The position numbers and the translations under genes are program-made. From contig JAYMTA010001260.1 in assembly GCA_036897625.1 (NCBI GenBank), positions 1-20,912 on the forward strand: a stretch of DNA of 20,912 nt, given 5' to 3'. Every line of letters starts with the position of its first letter. The first letter of the stretch is position 1. This document shows positions 1-8,442 of the stretch, in pieces. The notes beneath the pieces were generated by a model. It was not told the origin of the DNA and did not search any database. It saw nothing but the letters and a program-made list of their open reading frames with translations. The DNA is from Pelargonium cotyledonis. Its lineage: Eukaryota > Streptophyta > Magnoliopsida > Geraniales > Geraniaceae.

Positions 1-589
1 CTGTAAGTATCACCATCAATACCGCCACCGTGGATGAAAATTTGGAGTGTGTTGTGTTTGAGATCTTAGTATTGCTTTTGGATGAATGGTTTTGCTATAT
101 TTCATTTTGGGGAGTTTTTGGGTGGTGGGCAAGTTTTGGAAATTCTGGAAAGAGAGAGAGAGAGAGGATAGGGAGAGGGAGGAGAGAAAAAAAAATTAAT
201 GGTGTTTTTCAGCGAAAAAATTAATGGCGTTTTAATAAATGCGAGGGTAAAATGGTAATTTCACGTACAAACTCGCAGAAAAAATTAAATTTTCCGGCGA
301 AACTATGAGTTTTCCGGCGAAAATATGAGTTTTCCAGCAATGATGATGAACATGTTTTTGATGAAGAAGAAGAGTAATAGAGTGAAGGGTATTTTCAGAA
401 TTTCAAAAAATATAATGGTCATGTGCAGGGCACATGACTTAAAATTTGAAATATTCCGTTAATTTTGACGGAAAAAGCGAATTACACGTTAAATGGCATC
501 TTCAGGGGTGGTAAAAGTAACATCATGATCTTTAGTGGTGGTATGTGTAATAAACCTATCTAAGAGGGAAGGTACGTGTAATTTTCCTT
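1..589. mobile_element. Partial inverted-repeat DNA transposon (right terminus only)
   Basis: This is the right part of a non-autonomous element whose other end lies outside the window. Read in reverse complement, it matches the left half of the element at 17973-18979 in the same order: a terminal segment ending GTGTAATTTTCCTT near 589, a 'gaggtggtaaaag'-like word (here ggggtggtaaaag near 506), TTTTGACGGAAAAAG near 470, a CATGTGC...GCACATGAC block near 420-437, a GAAGAAGAAG-rich stretch near 362, and repeated TTTTCCGGCGAAAA words near 290-330. The 64-codon frame at 30-224 lies inside it and has no protein features. The superfamily is uncertain; Mutator-like is my guess from the long inverted termini of the complete copy. 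No target duplication can be checked because the left end is missing. Confidence 0.6.
150..187. repeat. GA-rich simple repeat
   Basis: A run of GA/GAGG repeats inside the truncated element. It corresponds in position to the (CT)n run at 18440-18470 of the related element. Confidence 0.8.
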
Positions 590-660
590 ATAAAAAAAAG
601 CATGGGGCTAGATTGCTAATTCTATCAAACTTTGGGCCACTTTTATAATATTATTGTTAA

Positions 661-831
661 TTTAGGCTAAAAGGCAAAAAAAACCCTACAAACCCCGTCT
701 TGTTGGATGAGCGAGAAGAGTATGGGAAACATAGAGCAAAGATTGCACTTGACAACCCATGGATCGTGCCAGAACCTGCTTCGGTTTCCCCTCCTCATTC
801 TAGCGAAGACCGCTATGCTCAAACATATTGA
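661..831 (+). other. Short open frame, possible gene or transposon remnant
   Basis: A frame open from just after a TAA at 658-660 to a TGA at 829-831 (56 codons, no ATG). It follows an A-run and then reads well: ...VLLDEREEYGKHRAKIALD, then NPWIVPEPASVSPPHSSED. The mix of charged and Pro/Ser residues looks more protein-like than most frames here, but I do not recognise the family. It could be the end of an exon, a captured gene fragment, or chance. It sits between the truncated element and the LINE relic on the opposite strand. Confidence 0.2.
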
Positions 832-849
832 TAAAAAAATAGCGAAGTC

Positions 850-1552
850 CTAGAGTCCGGGCAGTTGTTTGAGAGGTGGAGATATGTTGGGTTGGGAGAC
901 AACAATAATATTAATTTCCCATTCATGAATGTTCCTACCATATTTGGAGCATACTACCTTTTTCCATACATGAGATGAGGCGAAACGCCACCACCACTTA
1001 GTAAGAAGAGATTGATTTGTAATGTTCAACCTGCACAATCCTAACCCCATCAAGATCTTTGATTGGTAGACAATAAACCAACGAATCTTGTAGATAGTTC
1101 GCCCCAAAGAAAATGTATCTGAATCATTATCATCTTCGAATCACTAACTTAGGAGCCCGAAAAAGAGACATGAAAAAGAGGGGAAGACTACAGAGAGTTG
1201 ATTTGAGTAGTGTTAAATGTCTCCAAAGGAGATGTGCTTGCTTATCCATACCGAGAGCCAACGATTAAGTTTATCCGAAATGGCCCGCCAGGTTGATTTA
1301 AACCTGGGTTTGTTGCCAAGGGGAAATCTAAGATAACGAATGGGAATAGATGTCGCCTGACATCCCAAGCCTGAAGCTAGCTCGGTTGTGAGGTTTGATT
1401 AAGAGATTAAATAGAAGACACTTGACTTATGAAATTTAACTCTTAGACCCGAGGCAAGATCAAAACATTGAAGAGTGCTTTTAATGTTCAAAGCTTGTTA
1501 GATGGAGGCTTTAGCAAAAATGATAGTATCATTTGCGAATTAAAGGTGTGAA
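850..1552 (-). pseudogene. LINE (non-LTR) reverse transcriptase relic
   Basis: Minus-strand fragment of a plant L1-type reverse transcriptase, from the catalytic FxDD motif to the RT C-terminus, with several stops and frameshifts. In order: 1528-1539 encodes FAND within FANDTIIFAKA, where the family has FADD; then CFDLASGLRVKFHKSSVF; then FPLGNKPRFKSTWRAISDKL followed by WLSVWISKHISFGD, matching the plant LINE 'LPLG..P..KSTW...DKL' block; then, in another frame, SLPLFFMSLFRAPKLVIRR; and finally, in the frame covering 850-1107, GRTIYKIRWF and NQSLLTKWWWRF followed by WKKVVCSKYG. The loss of an active-site Asp and the broken frames mean it is dead. The endonuclease, the N-terminal RT and the RNase H/zinc-binding parts are absent, so it is truncated at both ends. 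Confidence 0.85.
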
Positions 1553-1715
1553 ATTGTTAAATTCTTGTTGATGCTTAAAAAAAATCATAAATTTAAAATA
1601 AATGAAAATATGACACATGGCACCTGAGGGCCACGTTACTAAGCTCCCGACTTTGAAGTTGGAACCGAGGTCACGTGTCCAAGGCACCCAACCGATGAAA
1701 AACTCATCTCTGAGG

Positions 1716-2480
1716 CCGTCGACAACCCCAACGTCGACCAGCGGCGCCTAAAACCCATGATGAAACTTAAAGCCATTGTGCGTGCCCAACGTCAATGGTT
1801 GGCTCCAAAGCCGTCAGCGACATCCAAAACCGCTTGGCAGCTCCCAAAGTCATTGCGCCCGCCTAACCCTAATGGTCGCCTTTGAAGCCGTTGACAACAT
1901 CCAATGTCACTTGGCAGCACCCATAGTCATTGCACATACCCAATGCTTATGGTCTTTTTCGAAGCTGTTGGCGACACCCAACGTTGCTTGGAGGTGCTCA
2001 AAGTCATTGCGCGTGCCTAACGCCAATGTTCATCTCCGAAGTCGTCGATAACATCCAATGTTGCTTGGTGGCACCCAAAGCCATTTCGCGCACCCAACGC
2101 CTATGGTTGCCTCCGAAGTCGTCGGCGACATCCAACATCGCTTGGCAATGCCCAAAGCCATTGTGTGCATCCAACATCAATGGTCTCCTCCGAAGCCGTC
2201 AGTGATTTCCAACATCGCTTGGCGGCGTCTAAAGCCATGGCGTGTGCTAAATATCAATGGCCGCCTCCGAATTCGTCGGCGATATCCAACATCACTTGGA
2301 GACGCATAAAATCATGTCGTGCACCTAATACTAATGGTCGCCTCTAAAGCTGTCGGCGACATCCAAGATCACTTGGCAAAGCCTAAAGCCATTGTGCACG
2401 CCCAACGCCAATGGACGCATATGAAGCCATCAAAAACATCTAACGTCACTTAGTGGTGCCCAAAACTATTGAATAAGCTC
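1716..2480. repeat. Tandem array of a 77-bp unit, about 10 copies
   Basis: The word CCGTCGGCGACATCCAAC and its variants recur at 1811, 1888, 1965, 2042, 2119, 2196, 2273, 2350 and 2427, each step exactly 77 bp. An earlier copy at 1716 is 95 bp before the next, so it carries 18 extra bases. Each unit has three recognisable segments: the start word, CGCTTGGC..C.CCCAAAGCCATT, and CGC.CCAACGCCAATGG followed by CCTCCGAAG. Copies differ by many substitutions but not by indels. Because 77 is not a multiple of 3, the frame rotates at every unit; the apparent proteins at 1776-2051, 1930-2205, 2058-2309 and 2165-2347 are the same repeat read in shifted phase and are not genes. The array may be part of a retroelement LTR or leader, since LTR-like sequence follows. 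Confidence 0.9.
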
Positions 2481-2481
2481 T

Positions 2482-2981
2482 TTCAAGTCTTGAACCCTTA
2501 CGACGCTACCCCGCGTGGTAGAGGCTTCTACGATCTTTATCGTACGATCTTGAGCATAAGGATTGTATGGAAGCACATTGACTCGCCCGATGCATAAGCA
2601 CGACACGTTCGGAAAGCAAACCCTAGTTCACAAGACTTAAAGTTGTAGGACCGTATCTCACTTTTTAGAGTCTTCTTGGGGTGTCGACGTACACCTCGGC
2701 GTACGAAGGATGTACAAGAACATTCGGCCATGCCCGACTCCTGCGCTTAGCACACCCGGAAGTGAGAGTTCCAACCCACTCAGGTGGAGCCCACTTTGCT
2801 ATTAGCTAATGTCGCGATTACACCTTGCATATATTTAAAGGTTAGTATAAATACCTTCTCCTAGTAACATGAATGGATCTTCATTCTCCCTTTTTACATT
2901 ATCTATCTAGCTTCCTTTCTCTAAAACTCTCTCAAGAGCTTCATATATCCTGACCGAGATCTCATTCTCATGCCTGAGGCA
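2482..2981 (+). mobile_element. LTR-like segment with TATA box
   Basis: No coding frame of note. A TATA-type box, AGTATAAATACC, lies at 2846-2857. It is followed by a CT-rich stretch (CTTCCTTTCTCTAAAACTCTC near 2910-2931) and GAGATCTCATTCTCATGCC near 2957-2975, the usual layout of the U3-R-U5 part of a plant LTR. The motif 'cgctacccc...ggtagaggc' near 2501-2525 recurs, diverged, at 15491-15512, also upstream of a TATA box, suggesting two fragments of one LTR family. I could not define both ends or a target duplication, so the call stays general. Confidence 0.35.
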
Positions 2982-3942
2982 TGATAACTCATATGTGTAC
3001 GTGTTATCCGACCTTAATTTATGTCATGCATGGCTTCATTTACTCGTATTTTGCCTGAAATTTACCTTAATTGTGCACATTTTACATGGAAAATACACTT
3101 TTTCATATAGCCGACACAGAATCTGACTTTGGTGTGTTTTTACTCATTTTATGCTAATTTTAGCTCATATGTGCCTTAAAAACCTTATTTTAGTGTTCTG
3201 GATATTTTCAGGTCATTATCTTGACGATCGAGCATGAAGGGGAGCAAAAATCGAGTAAAGAATAAAGTGTACTTTTTGCCAATTACACCACGGTGCCCCA
3301 TAAGTCGACGATTAGTGAATCTCGGTCACTTGAGTGAATCTCTTGATTAACATAAATCGCACACAATATCGTCTAACAAACTAATCTAACTCTAATGATG
3401 AAAGATGAATGAAAGGGTGTTCTTAATCTACTAGAAAAACTCAGCAACAAAGCTCTAGACGGCTGGAAGAAAGGCAAAAATCGGATTCCAAACCCTAGCT
3501 GAACTTTTTTATTAATAGAGTGCATATTTTGAGCTACGGCGTATTGGGCTCGGCGCTGCAGGGTCGCGATCGTAAGGCGGTTTGACTGTAGCATTGACCT
3601 CTGTGGAGTTAGGGATTGGTCTGCTCTATGCTGCGGTGTAACTGTTGGGTTTTGCTCCTTAAATCAACTCAGTTTTCGCTCCTTTTCATGCCCAAACATC
3701 AAGATAATGGCTTGAAAAGCTCCTAAACACTAAATCATAATATTTTAGGCACAAATGAGCGAAAATTAGTATAAAATGGGTAAAAATACACCAAAGTCAA
3801 ATTACAAGTTTGACGTGTTAAAAAGTGTGTTTTTCAAGTAAGTTATGCACAAACGAGACCAAATGTTAGGCAAATCACGAATAAAATGAGTCATGCATGG
3901 TATAAATTATGGTCAAATAACAAGTAGAAATACGAGTTATCA
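2982..3942. mobile_element. Foldback-like structure: two inverted LTR-like arms of about 275 bp
   Basis: The segment starts TGATAACTC and ends GAGTTATCA. The left arm (about 2982-3255) and the reverse complement of the right arm (about 3665-3942) align along their length. Shared words in order are TGATAACTC, TTATGTCATGCATGG / TTATACCATGCATGA, TTTGCCT, CTTTTT, GACTTTGGTGT, TTTTAC.CATTTTAT, TTTTAGC/TTTTCGC before TCAT, GTGCCT, CATTATCTTGA and GCATGAA..GGAGC. The spacer (3256-3664) is low in coding content; on the minus strand it contains an AGGGTTTGGAA leader-like word. The arms could be two fragments of one LTR inserted tail to tail, or a foldback transposon. No clear target duplication flanks it (left ...GAGGCA, right CTTCCA...). 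Confidence 0.55.
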
Positions 3943-3965
3943 CTTCCAACGCTTGGAGTGTTGAG

Positions 3966-4648
3966 CTAAGGACTCAAGCACTGTGGGACTATGGGAACCA
4001 TGGGTGGCGTCTTCACTGCCCCTTTTTTGGGTGAATTAGCTGTCACCAGACCAGTTGGAGCTATCGTCTGGTTTTGCATGTTGAGCAAGAAGGCATGGAA
4101 TGTCGTCTGCATCTCTTCCGGGGTCATGGTGATTGGGACCTGGGACGCAACAACATTTGTGGCAGCTGGACTAGCATACCTCTGTTGAGCTCTTTGGACC
4201 CTACAACTGATGCTTTGGTTATTGTCTTCCACAATTTGTTCTTCCTAGGAGGGTGGCGTGCTTCACGACTTATCCCTGAATATAGACTCTTACTTTCCCT
4301 CTTCTAGGTTACCCCGGGTCAACATGACAGGTCACTACATAGGTCTCTATTTCTAGATCCTTTGTCTCGGCTGAAACGATTGAAAACAGACACCCTAGGT
4401 GGGTCATTCTATTTAGAGCTACCTGCTCTTGGTTAGTGCCCAACTGGCAGGGTTGATGGCTTAACCCCAACTGTTTGCTGGTTTTTCAGTCCTCCCCTTC
4501 CAAGATGGTTTAGAGTCAAAGGATCATTGAGACCCACTAGTGTCGCGATGTTAGGTGCTACCAAGGTAGGGGTGGCTAGTGGGATGACCGACAGTGTCAT
4601 CGGCGATACAGCTCCTCCATTTGTTGCCATGAAAGTAGCATACGTCAT
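3966..4648 (-). pseudogene. Decayed gag-like region of an LTR retroelement
   Basis: Minus-strand coding remnants in two or more frames. The upstream piece starts with ATG at 4648 (MTYATFMATNGG...) and stops near 4433. The downstream piece, covering 4232 to about 3966, reads EEQIVEDNNQSISCR when traced slightly upstream, then TMTPEEMQTTFHAFLLNMQ, an amphipathic stretch as seen in N-terminal gag proteins of plant Ty3-type elements. Between the pieces the frame is broken by a TGA and a TAG. It lies about 150 bp downstream (in its own sense) of the LTR-like region at 4800-5640, as expected for gag. No zinc knuckle, protease or polymerase follows; the element is cut off by the foldback structure. 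Family assignment is inference from position and composition. Confidence 0.35.
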
Positions 4649-5050
4649 CGTTCTGTCTTCTTTTTCAAAGTTAGGGAAGTTTAATTAGGTCTTCTTTTCC
4701 CTAAATGTTTGGAATTTTGACTAAGTTAAAATTAGGTCTCCGAGTTTGAGGTGGTAGAAGTGATCCATGTCCGGTCAGTGGCAGTGGACTTGTCTATGTA
4801 ACACACTATTAAGCAATACCCTGGATGTGTTTCCAAGGAACTGCCTTTGACGTGAGAATAAGTCTCCACACAAACAGAAAATTTGTAACAGACTGAGAAT
4901 CGAATCTCTAAATATCACTCTTTAGACGAATTATATTTGAAAATCGCGATGAAGACACGAAAAACATGAATAATGTTTGAGAGATTTTCGAGTTTTTGCA
5001 AGTATGTTCAATTAGTGAAATGACCAACCTGGTTATGTGGACTTGAATAT

Positions 5051-5060
5051 CCTTTTATAG
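5051..5060 (-). promoter_or_regulatory. TATA box of the minus-strand LTR
   Basis: On the minus strand the sequence reads AAGTCTATAAAAGGATA, a near-ideal plant TATA box. Its place upstream of the leader and gag-like remnant fits an LTR promoter. Activity today is doubtful because the downstream element is decayed. Confidence 0.5.
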
Positions 5061-5119
5061 ACTTCAAGCTTACTTGGCCTTCGACAGGCTCCGGGAGGTC
5101 TTAAGATAGGTGGTTGCTA

Positions 5120-5194
5120 CCTGTCGGATCTACACACCGACAGGACAGACGTTGGGTGATGGGGCGGTGCCTATTGGATCTCCACACCAATAGG
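5120..5194. repeat. Two tandem dyads with paired base changes, 50-bp spacing
   Basis: First dyad: CCTGTCGG (5120-5127), loop ATCTACACA, CCGACAGG (5137-5144). Second dyad: CCTATTGG (5170-5177), loop ATCTCCACA, CCAATAGG (5187-5194). Both have perfect 8-bp arms and 9-base loops. The second differs from the first at two positions in each arm, and the changes keep both arms complementary. They lie 60-140 bp upstream of the minus-strand TATA box. Confidence 0.85.
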
Positions 5195-5490
5195 GCTGCC
5201 GATATTCTTTGTCTATCTCGTTGCTTGTTCACATTGCTTGTTATTGGGTTCTCACTATCCTTGGCCTCCGACCATATGAGAAGTGAAATCCACCTCCTAT
5301 GAATGTCTAAGAGTGTATAAGTTAGGGCCTTGAGTCCAGAGCATGGCGCACGCGACCCCTCCAAGGCATGCAGCCATGTTTGGGCTCCCTCCTAGGTTGG
5401 CACTTCTCCTTGATATTCTTGTTTCCTTGGTTGAGGACGCCTCTGGGTTAGCGTCTTCAGACAAACATCGCAGGATAAGTACTTCCTAAT

Positions 5491-5574
5491 GGGTAATGGC
5501 TGATGGGCAATGCATAAGGGTAGTGCCTGGTGGGCAGTGCTTGAGGGACAATGCCTGAGGGGCAATGCCTGATG
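5491..5574. repeat. Short-unit minisatellite, 13-16 bp, about 6 units
   Basis: Six imperfect copies of a unit like GGGCAATGCCTGA (starting at about 5491, 5505, 5518, 5532, 5545 and 5559), with spacing varying between 13 and 14 bp. It lies in the U3-like part of the minus-strand LTR region. Confidence 0.7.
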
Positions 5575-5929
5575 AGTTTTTCCTTGTTTTGCTAGGTGTC
5601 TCCCAACTTAGGCAATCCTAGTTCTAGGCAACTTGCAGGTAGGCCCCATGGCATGATCGTCCATGCTGACGGATGAGAGGAAGGACTATATGGCCGGATG
5701 GGTCTTGCAAACACGTGCTATACGCCTCATGCGGCTTGGGCCACTTGTTTTTTTACATAAGATAAATGTGACACATAGTATTTTTAGAAGAAAGTTTAGT
5801 CATTGTGACCTAATTCACGTCACTCACACACCCCAAAATTGTGCAAAGATTAAATCTGCCTAACTACTTGAAACTAGCTAAATATATTTTTTTGGAGTTT
5901 TAATCTATTCTCGAGTGCTTCCACCCCCT

Positions 5930-6480
5930 CCCATGGTCAGCGCGAAAGCCTGATATTTCATGATGTCAAAAGCTTGATACCTTAGACTCATGTGGCATAT
6001 GTCGAAAAAGGTGACATCTTCTTGTATGAAGATAATGGTTGATGTTGGGAGTTTGTTTTCTAGTTATTTATTCATTCTCTGCATCATGCTCTTCATCTCA
6101 TCCCTCTAGTTGGTTTAAGAGCTCATTCATTCTTCTTCTTCTTCAATCTTTGTAGGGTTGATGGCTAACTGCTTTTCTTGGTCGTTCATCCCATCCTCTA
6201 TTGGTGCCAAGGTGCATCTGTCTTAGGCCCTTGTCAAGGTGCGTGTCGTCATGTGTTCTTATTCTTTTGTGTTTGCCTACTCTAAGCCTTCCAGGAATAG
6301 TTTTTTCCTAGTGATGGAGGTAGGTTGGAGCTGATCGGTTTAGTCTTTCTTCTAAGGAACGTCGACGGGTATGATGACCTTGTATGTCATCTCACTAGGG
6401 TTCGGAGTCGTTAAGGTTGGAGCGGGAGTTGCGTCTTATTCTCTACTCCAGACATCTTTTCTTTCTTTTTCGCGTTAGGT
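5930..6480 (-). pseudogene. Decayed coding-like stretch, probably retroelement
   Basis: On the minus strand a frame beginning MSGVENKTQLPLQP near 6453 continues with scattered stops through SSNLPPSLGKKLFLEGLE, HMTTRTLTRA and NDQEKQLAINPTKIEEEEE, then DEMKSMMQRMNK and LENKLPTST. The acidic and coiled-coil-like composition and the location among LTR remnants suggest an old gag-type gene. I cannot assign a family. It may also be a decayed host gene fragment. The poly-Glu stretch comes from a CTT repeat on the plus strand near 6132-6143. Confidence 0.22.
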
Positions 6481-6879
6481 TCACTAAATGTTGTTTCACG
6501 TGAGCACCTTATGTTCTATATTCTCTCAACCAATCTTGCAAAATAAGGTCTTCCTTATTGAAGACCCTTCTGGCGCTTCAGTTAGCATATGGATAATTAT
6601 TCGTACTGACCTTATATCGTTTAAATAGAAAAATGTCTCGTGGCTTTCCATTAGCATCAGGCCTAATTGATCATATTGTAGGCAATTGCTACTATTGTAG
6701 ACTCGTTTGGGCTTCATACTTTGTTTCTCCTTTTGCAGGCTTGACTATACCTTGCAAGTTCAACGAACACCATAATGAAAATGTTGGAGTAAAGAGCTTT
6801 AGCTTTCATGAGTCATGATAGAGTGTAAAATTGAAATCGATTTTTCAACTATCAGTTTAACTTTTTGGTTGAGTTGATA
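6481..6879. other. No gene seen
   Basis: Short frames on both strands (6526-6717 minus, 6633-6818 plus) overlap each other and show no recognisable domain or codon pattern. I see nothing else here. Confidence 0.4.
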
Positions 6880-6975
6880 CTTTAACATGATATTAGAGTT
6901 TTAAAAGATTGATAATTTAACATGATATCAGAGTTTGTGTCACCTAATAAAGGTCACAAGTTTGAATCCCAACAC
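6880..6975 (+). repeat. Primer-site-like / tRNA-like repeat fragment
   Basis: Two words resembling the initiator-Met primer site TGGTATCAGAGC occur as AACATGATATTAGAG (near 6885) and AACATGATATCAGAG (near 6919). After the second comes GGTCACAAGTTTGAATCCC near 6952-6970, a combination common in dispersed plant repeats derived from retroelements or SINEs. It does not fold as a complete tRNA and is not called one. Confidence 0.35.
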
Positions 6976-7074
6976 CTTAAAATTGTAACCTTTTACCTAT
7001 TTATGAGCTTCTAAATTCTCATATTTCAAGTTTCTATATGTCTATTTGTTTTTCTAAATCTATCTTGTCCTTTT

Positions 7075-7480
7075 GATCAAGCTTCAAAGTTATAACTTAA
7101 TTGAATGGGTTGAGATGTTTATATCTCTCATCATCGTCCACCTACAAAAGCTAAAACAAAACGAAGGTGATCTCGTTTATCTCTCAACGGTCCACCTACA
7201 AAATCATAACAGGCTTGGACGTGAAACGATGTGTTGGAATCTCCTTACGACCAAGCTTCAAAATTATAACAGAAATGAATGGGCTAAGCTCTCTATCTAC
7301 CTCTCATCATTGGTCCACCTGCAAAAGTCAAAATAGAAACGGTTTGCGCTTTCTATCTACCTCTCATCATTGGTCCACCTGCAAAAGTTAAAATAGAAAC
7401 GGTTTGCGCTTTCTATCTACCTCTTATTGGTTAACATGAAAAGCCATAACGGGCTTACACGCCAAGAGACGTGTTGGATT
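7075..7480 (+). repeat. Degenerate repeats with a recent 60-bp tandem duplication
   Basis: The word CTCTCATCAT.GGTCCACCTGCAAAAG recurs in diverged form near 7125, 7178, 7301 and 7361. The last two belong to an almost perfect tandem duplication with a 60-bp period (7292-7351 and 7352-7411), differing at one or two bases. The words ACGGGCTTACACG and GAGACGTGTTGGA near 7449-7477 are diverged copies of ACAGGCTTGGACG and GATGTGTTGGA near 7209-7236. The frames at 7073-7336 and 7167-7391 simply read these repeats and are not genes. With the preceding feature this may be a single dispersed plant repeat. Confidence 0.6.
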
Positions 7481-7496
7481 ATAATATTAAAAGTAT

Positions 7497-7883
7497 GTTT
7501 AATTGGTTTTGTCTCCTTTGGACTTGCAATTTTTTTAGCTTTAGCCCCTAATTAGTGTTTAGTCTGTTTTGAGACCCTGAACTCTATAAAAAAATTGAAT
7601 TAAACTCACATTTTCGGTTACAGTTAGTTTTAATGGGACACATCATCATGCCACCTACGAATTTAGACAACGTTAGACTCCAATTGTGATAAATTGAACG
7701 ATAGTGCTACATTTCATTTTTAGGTAAAAAAAAGGTCAAAACGACATCGTTTCGGGAGTGATTGTCATGGGTTTAATTCATAAAAAATAGAGCATTCCAA
7801 GGGCTCAAACAATGCTAAACTCTAATTAGGGGCTAAAACAAAACAAAAAAAATGTTAGTTCAAGGGAGACAAAATCATTAAAC
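7497..7883. mobile_element. Small TIR transposon, 387 bp, likely Mutator-like MITE
   Basis: The left end reads GTTTAATTGGTTTTGTCTCC; the right end in reverse complement reads GTTTAATGATTTTGTCTCCC. The inverted match continues through TTTAGCCCCTAATTAG and beyond, giving termini of roughly 110 bp. Flanks carry a near-perfect 12-bp direct repeat, TATTAAAAGTAT at 7485-7496 and TCTTAAAAGTAT at 7884-7895 (11 of 12 identical); a 9-bp duplication TAAAAGTAT would fit Mutator if the right end extends three bases. There is no transposase inside. The centre carries AAACGACATCGTTT, a partly palindromic word. Confidence 0.7.
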
Positions 7884-7895
7884 TCTTAAAAGTAT

Positions 7896-8186
7896 AAGAG
7901 AAAACTTTAACTATTAGTTTAAGTTTTAGGTGTAAATGATTTTATCAAAATTTTGTCACTAGTTCGACTTTTGTTGGCGCCACCTTAATTAATTTTCAGC
8001 ACAAGGAAAGTGGAAGACTTATGTAGACTCACGTAAAGAGTAATTGATTTGCATGTGAGAGAATGTGTTAGAGTATAAAAAGTAAACTGAGTCATCAACG
8101 CTCGCATCTGTGCTAGCTCAACCATCAGTCAAGAAATTAAGCAACCAAGCACAAGTGAGCAACTTCATGCCAAGGTCACTAATAAG
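7896..8186. other. AT-rich spacer, no gene seen
   Basis: No frame, repeat or RNA gene that I can support between the small TIR element and the MITE. Confidence 0.4.
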
Positions 8187-8188
8187 TA

Positions 8189-8440
8189 CTCCCTCCGTCC
8201 CAAAATGAGTGTCTTGTTTGTCTAAATTTTTTGTTCCAAAATGAGTGTCTTGTTTATATTTTTAGGTTATTATATTATTATTTTCTCTATGTTACTCTTA
8301 TCACTTATACACATGTATAAATATGCACATGGGGTGTAGATAGAAAAGTGAGGGTTATATTGGAAACACACTAAATTATTTTGTAATTCTTAACTTTTGC
8401 AAAAATTAGAAACAAAACACTCATTTTGGGACGGATGAGG
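8189..8440. mobile_element. Stowaway-type MITE, 252 bp
   Basis: The left end is CTCCCTCCGTCCCAAAATGA, the hallmark Stowaway (Tc1/mariner) terminus; the right end is TCATTTTGGGACGGATGAGG, its inverted match. Both ends are flanked by TA (8187-8188 and 8441-8442), the expected target duplication. The word CCAAAATGAGTGTCTTGTTT is repeated just inside the left terminus (8200 and 8236). It has no coding capacity. It sits 431 bp past the stop codon of the response regulator gene, in its 3' flank. Confidence 0.9.
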
Positions 8441-8442
8441 TA

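Larger units (their letters stand above)
4800..5640 (-). mobile_element. LTR-like region of a minus-strand retroelement
   Basis: Non-coding segment with LTR organisation on the minus strand. A good TATA box (CTATAAAAGG) lies at 5051-5060, with an R/U5-like AT-rich segment downstream to about 4800, a short leader, and a gag-like ATG at 4648. Upstream, in the U3-like part, are two dyads (5120-5194) and a short-unit minisatellite (5491-5574). Exact LTR ends, a primer-binding site and a second LTR could not be identified, so the boundaries are approximate. The small frames on both strands here show no protein features. Confidence 0.4.

Noticed and set aside
30..224. 64-codon plus frame rich in Trp and Arg
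   Set aside because: It lies within the truncated inverted-repeat element and ends in a GA-repeat-encoded Arg/Glu run; no domain.
1776..2347. Four overlapping plus-strand frames giving similar Ser/His/Pro-rich proteins
   Set aside because: They are the same 77-bp tandem repeat read in rotating phases; the similarity comes from the repeat, not from a gene family.
1716..2480. Regular repeat spacing suggesting a CRISPR-like array
   Set aside because: The whole 77-bp unit is repeated with no unique spacers, and the setting is a plant nuclear genome.
6919..6970. Possible tRNA gene
   Set aside because: Primer-site-like and TTTGAATCCC words are present, but no complete cloverleaf can be drawn; a retroelement- or SINE-derived repeat is more likely.
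7073..7391. Two plus-strand frames with internal sequence repetition
   Set aside because: They translate the 60-bp tandem duplication and related degenerate repeats.
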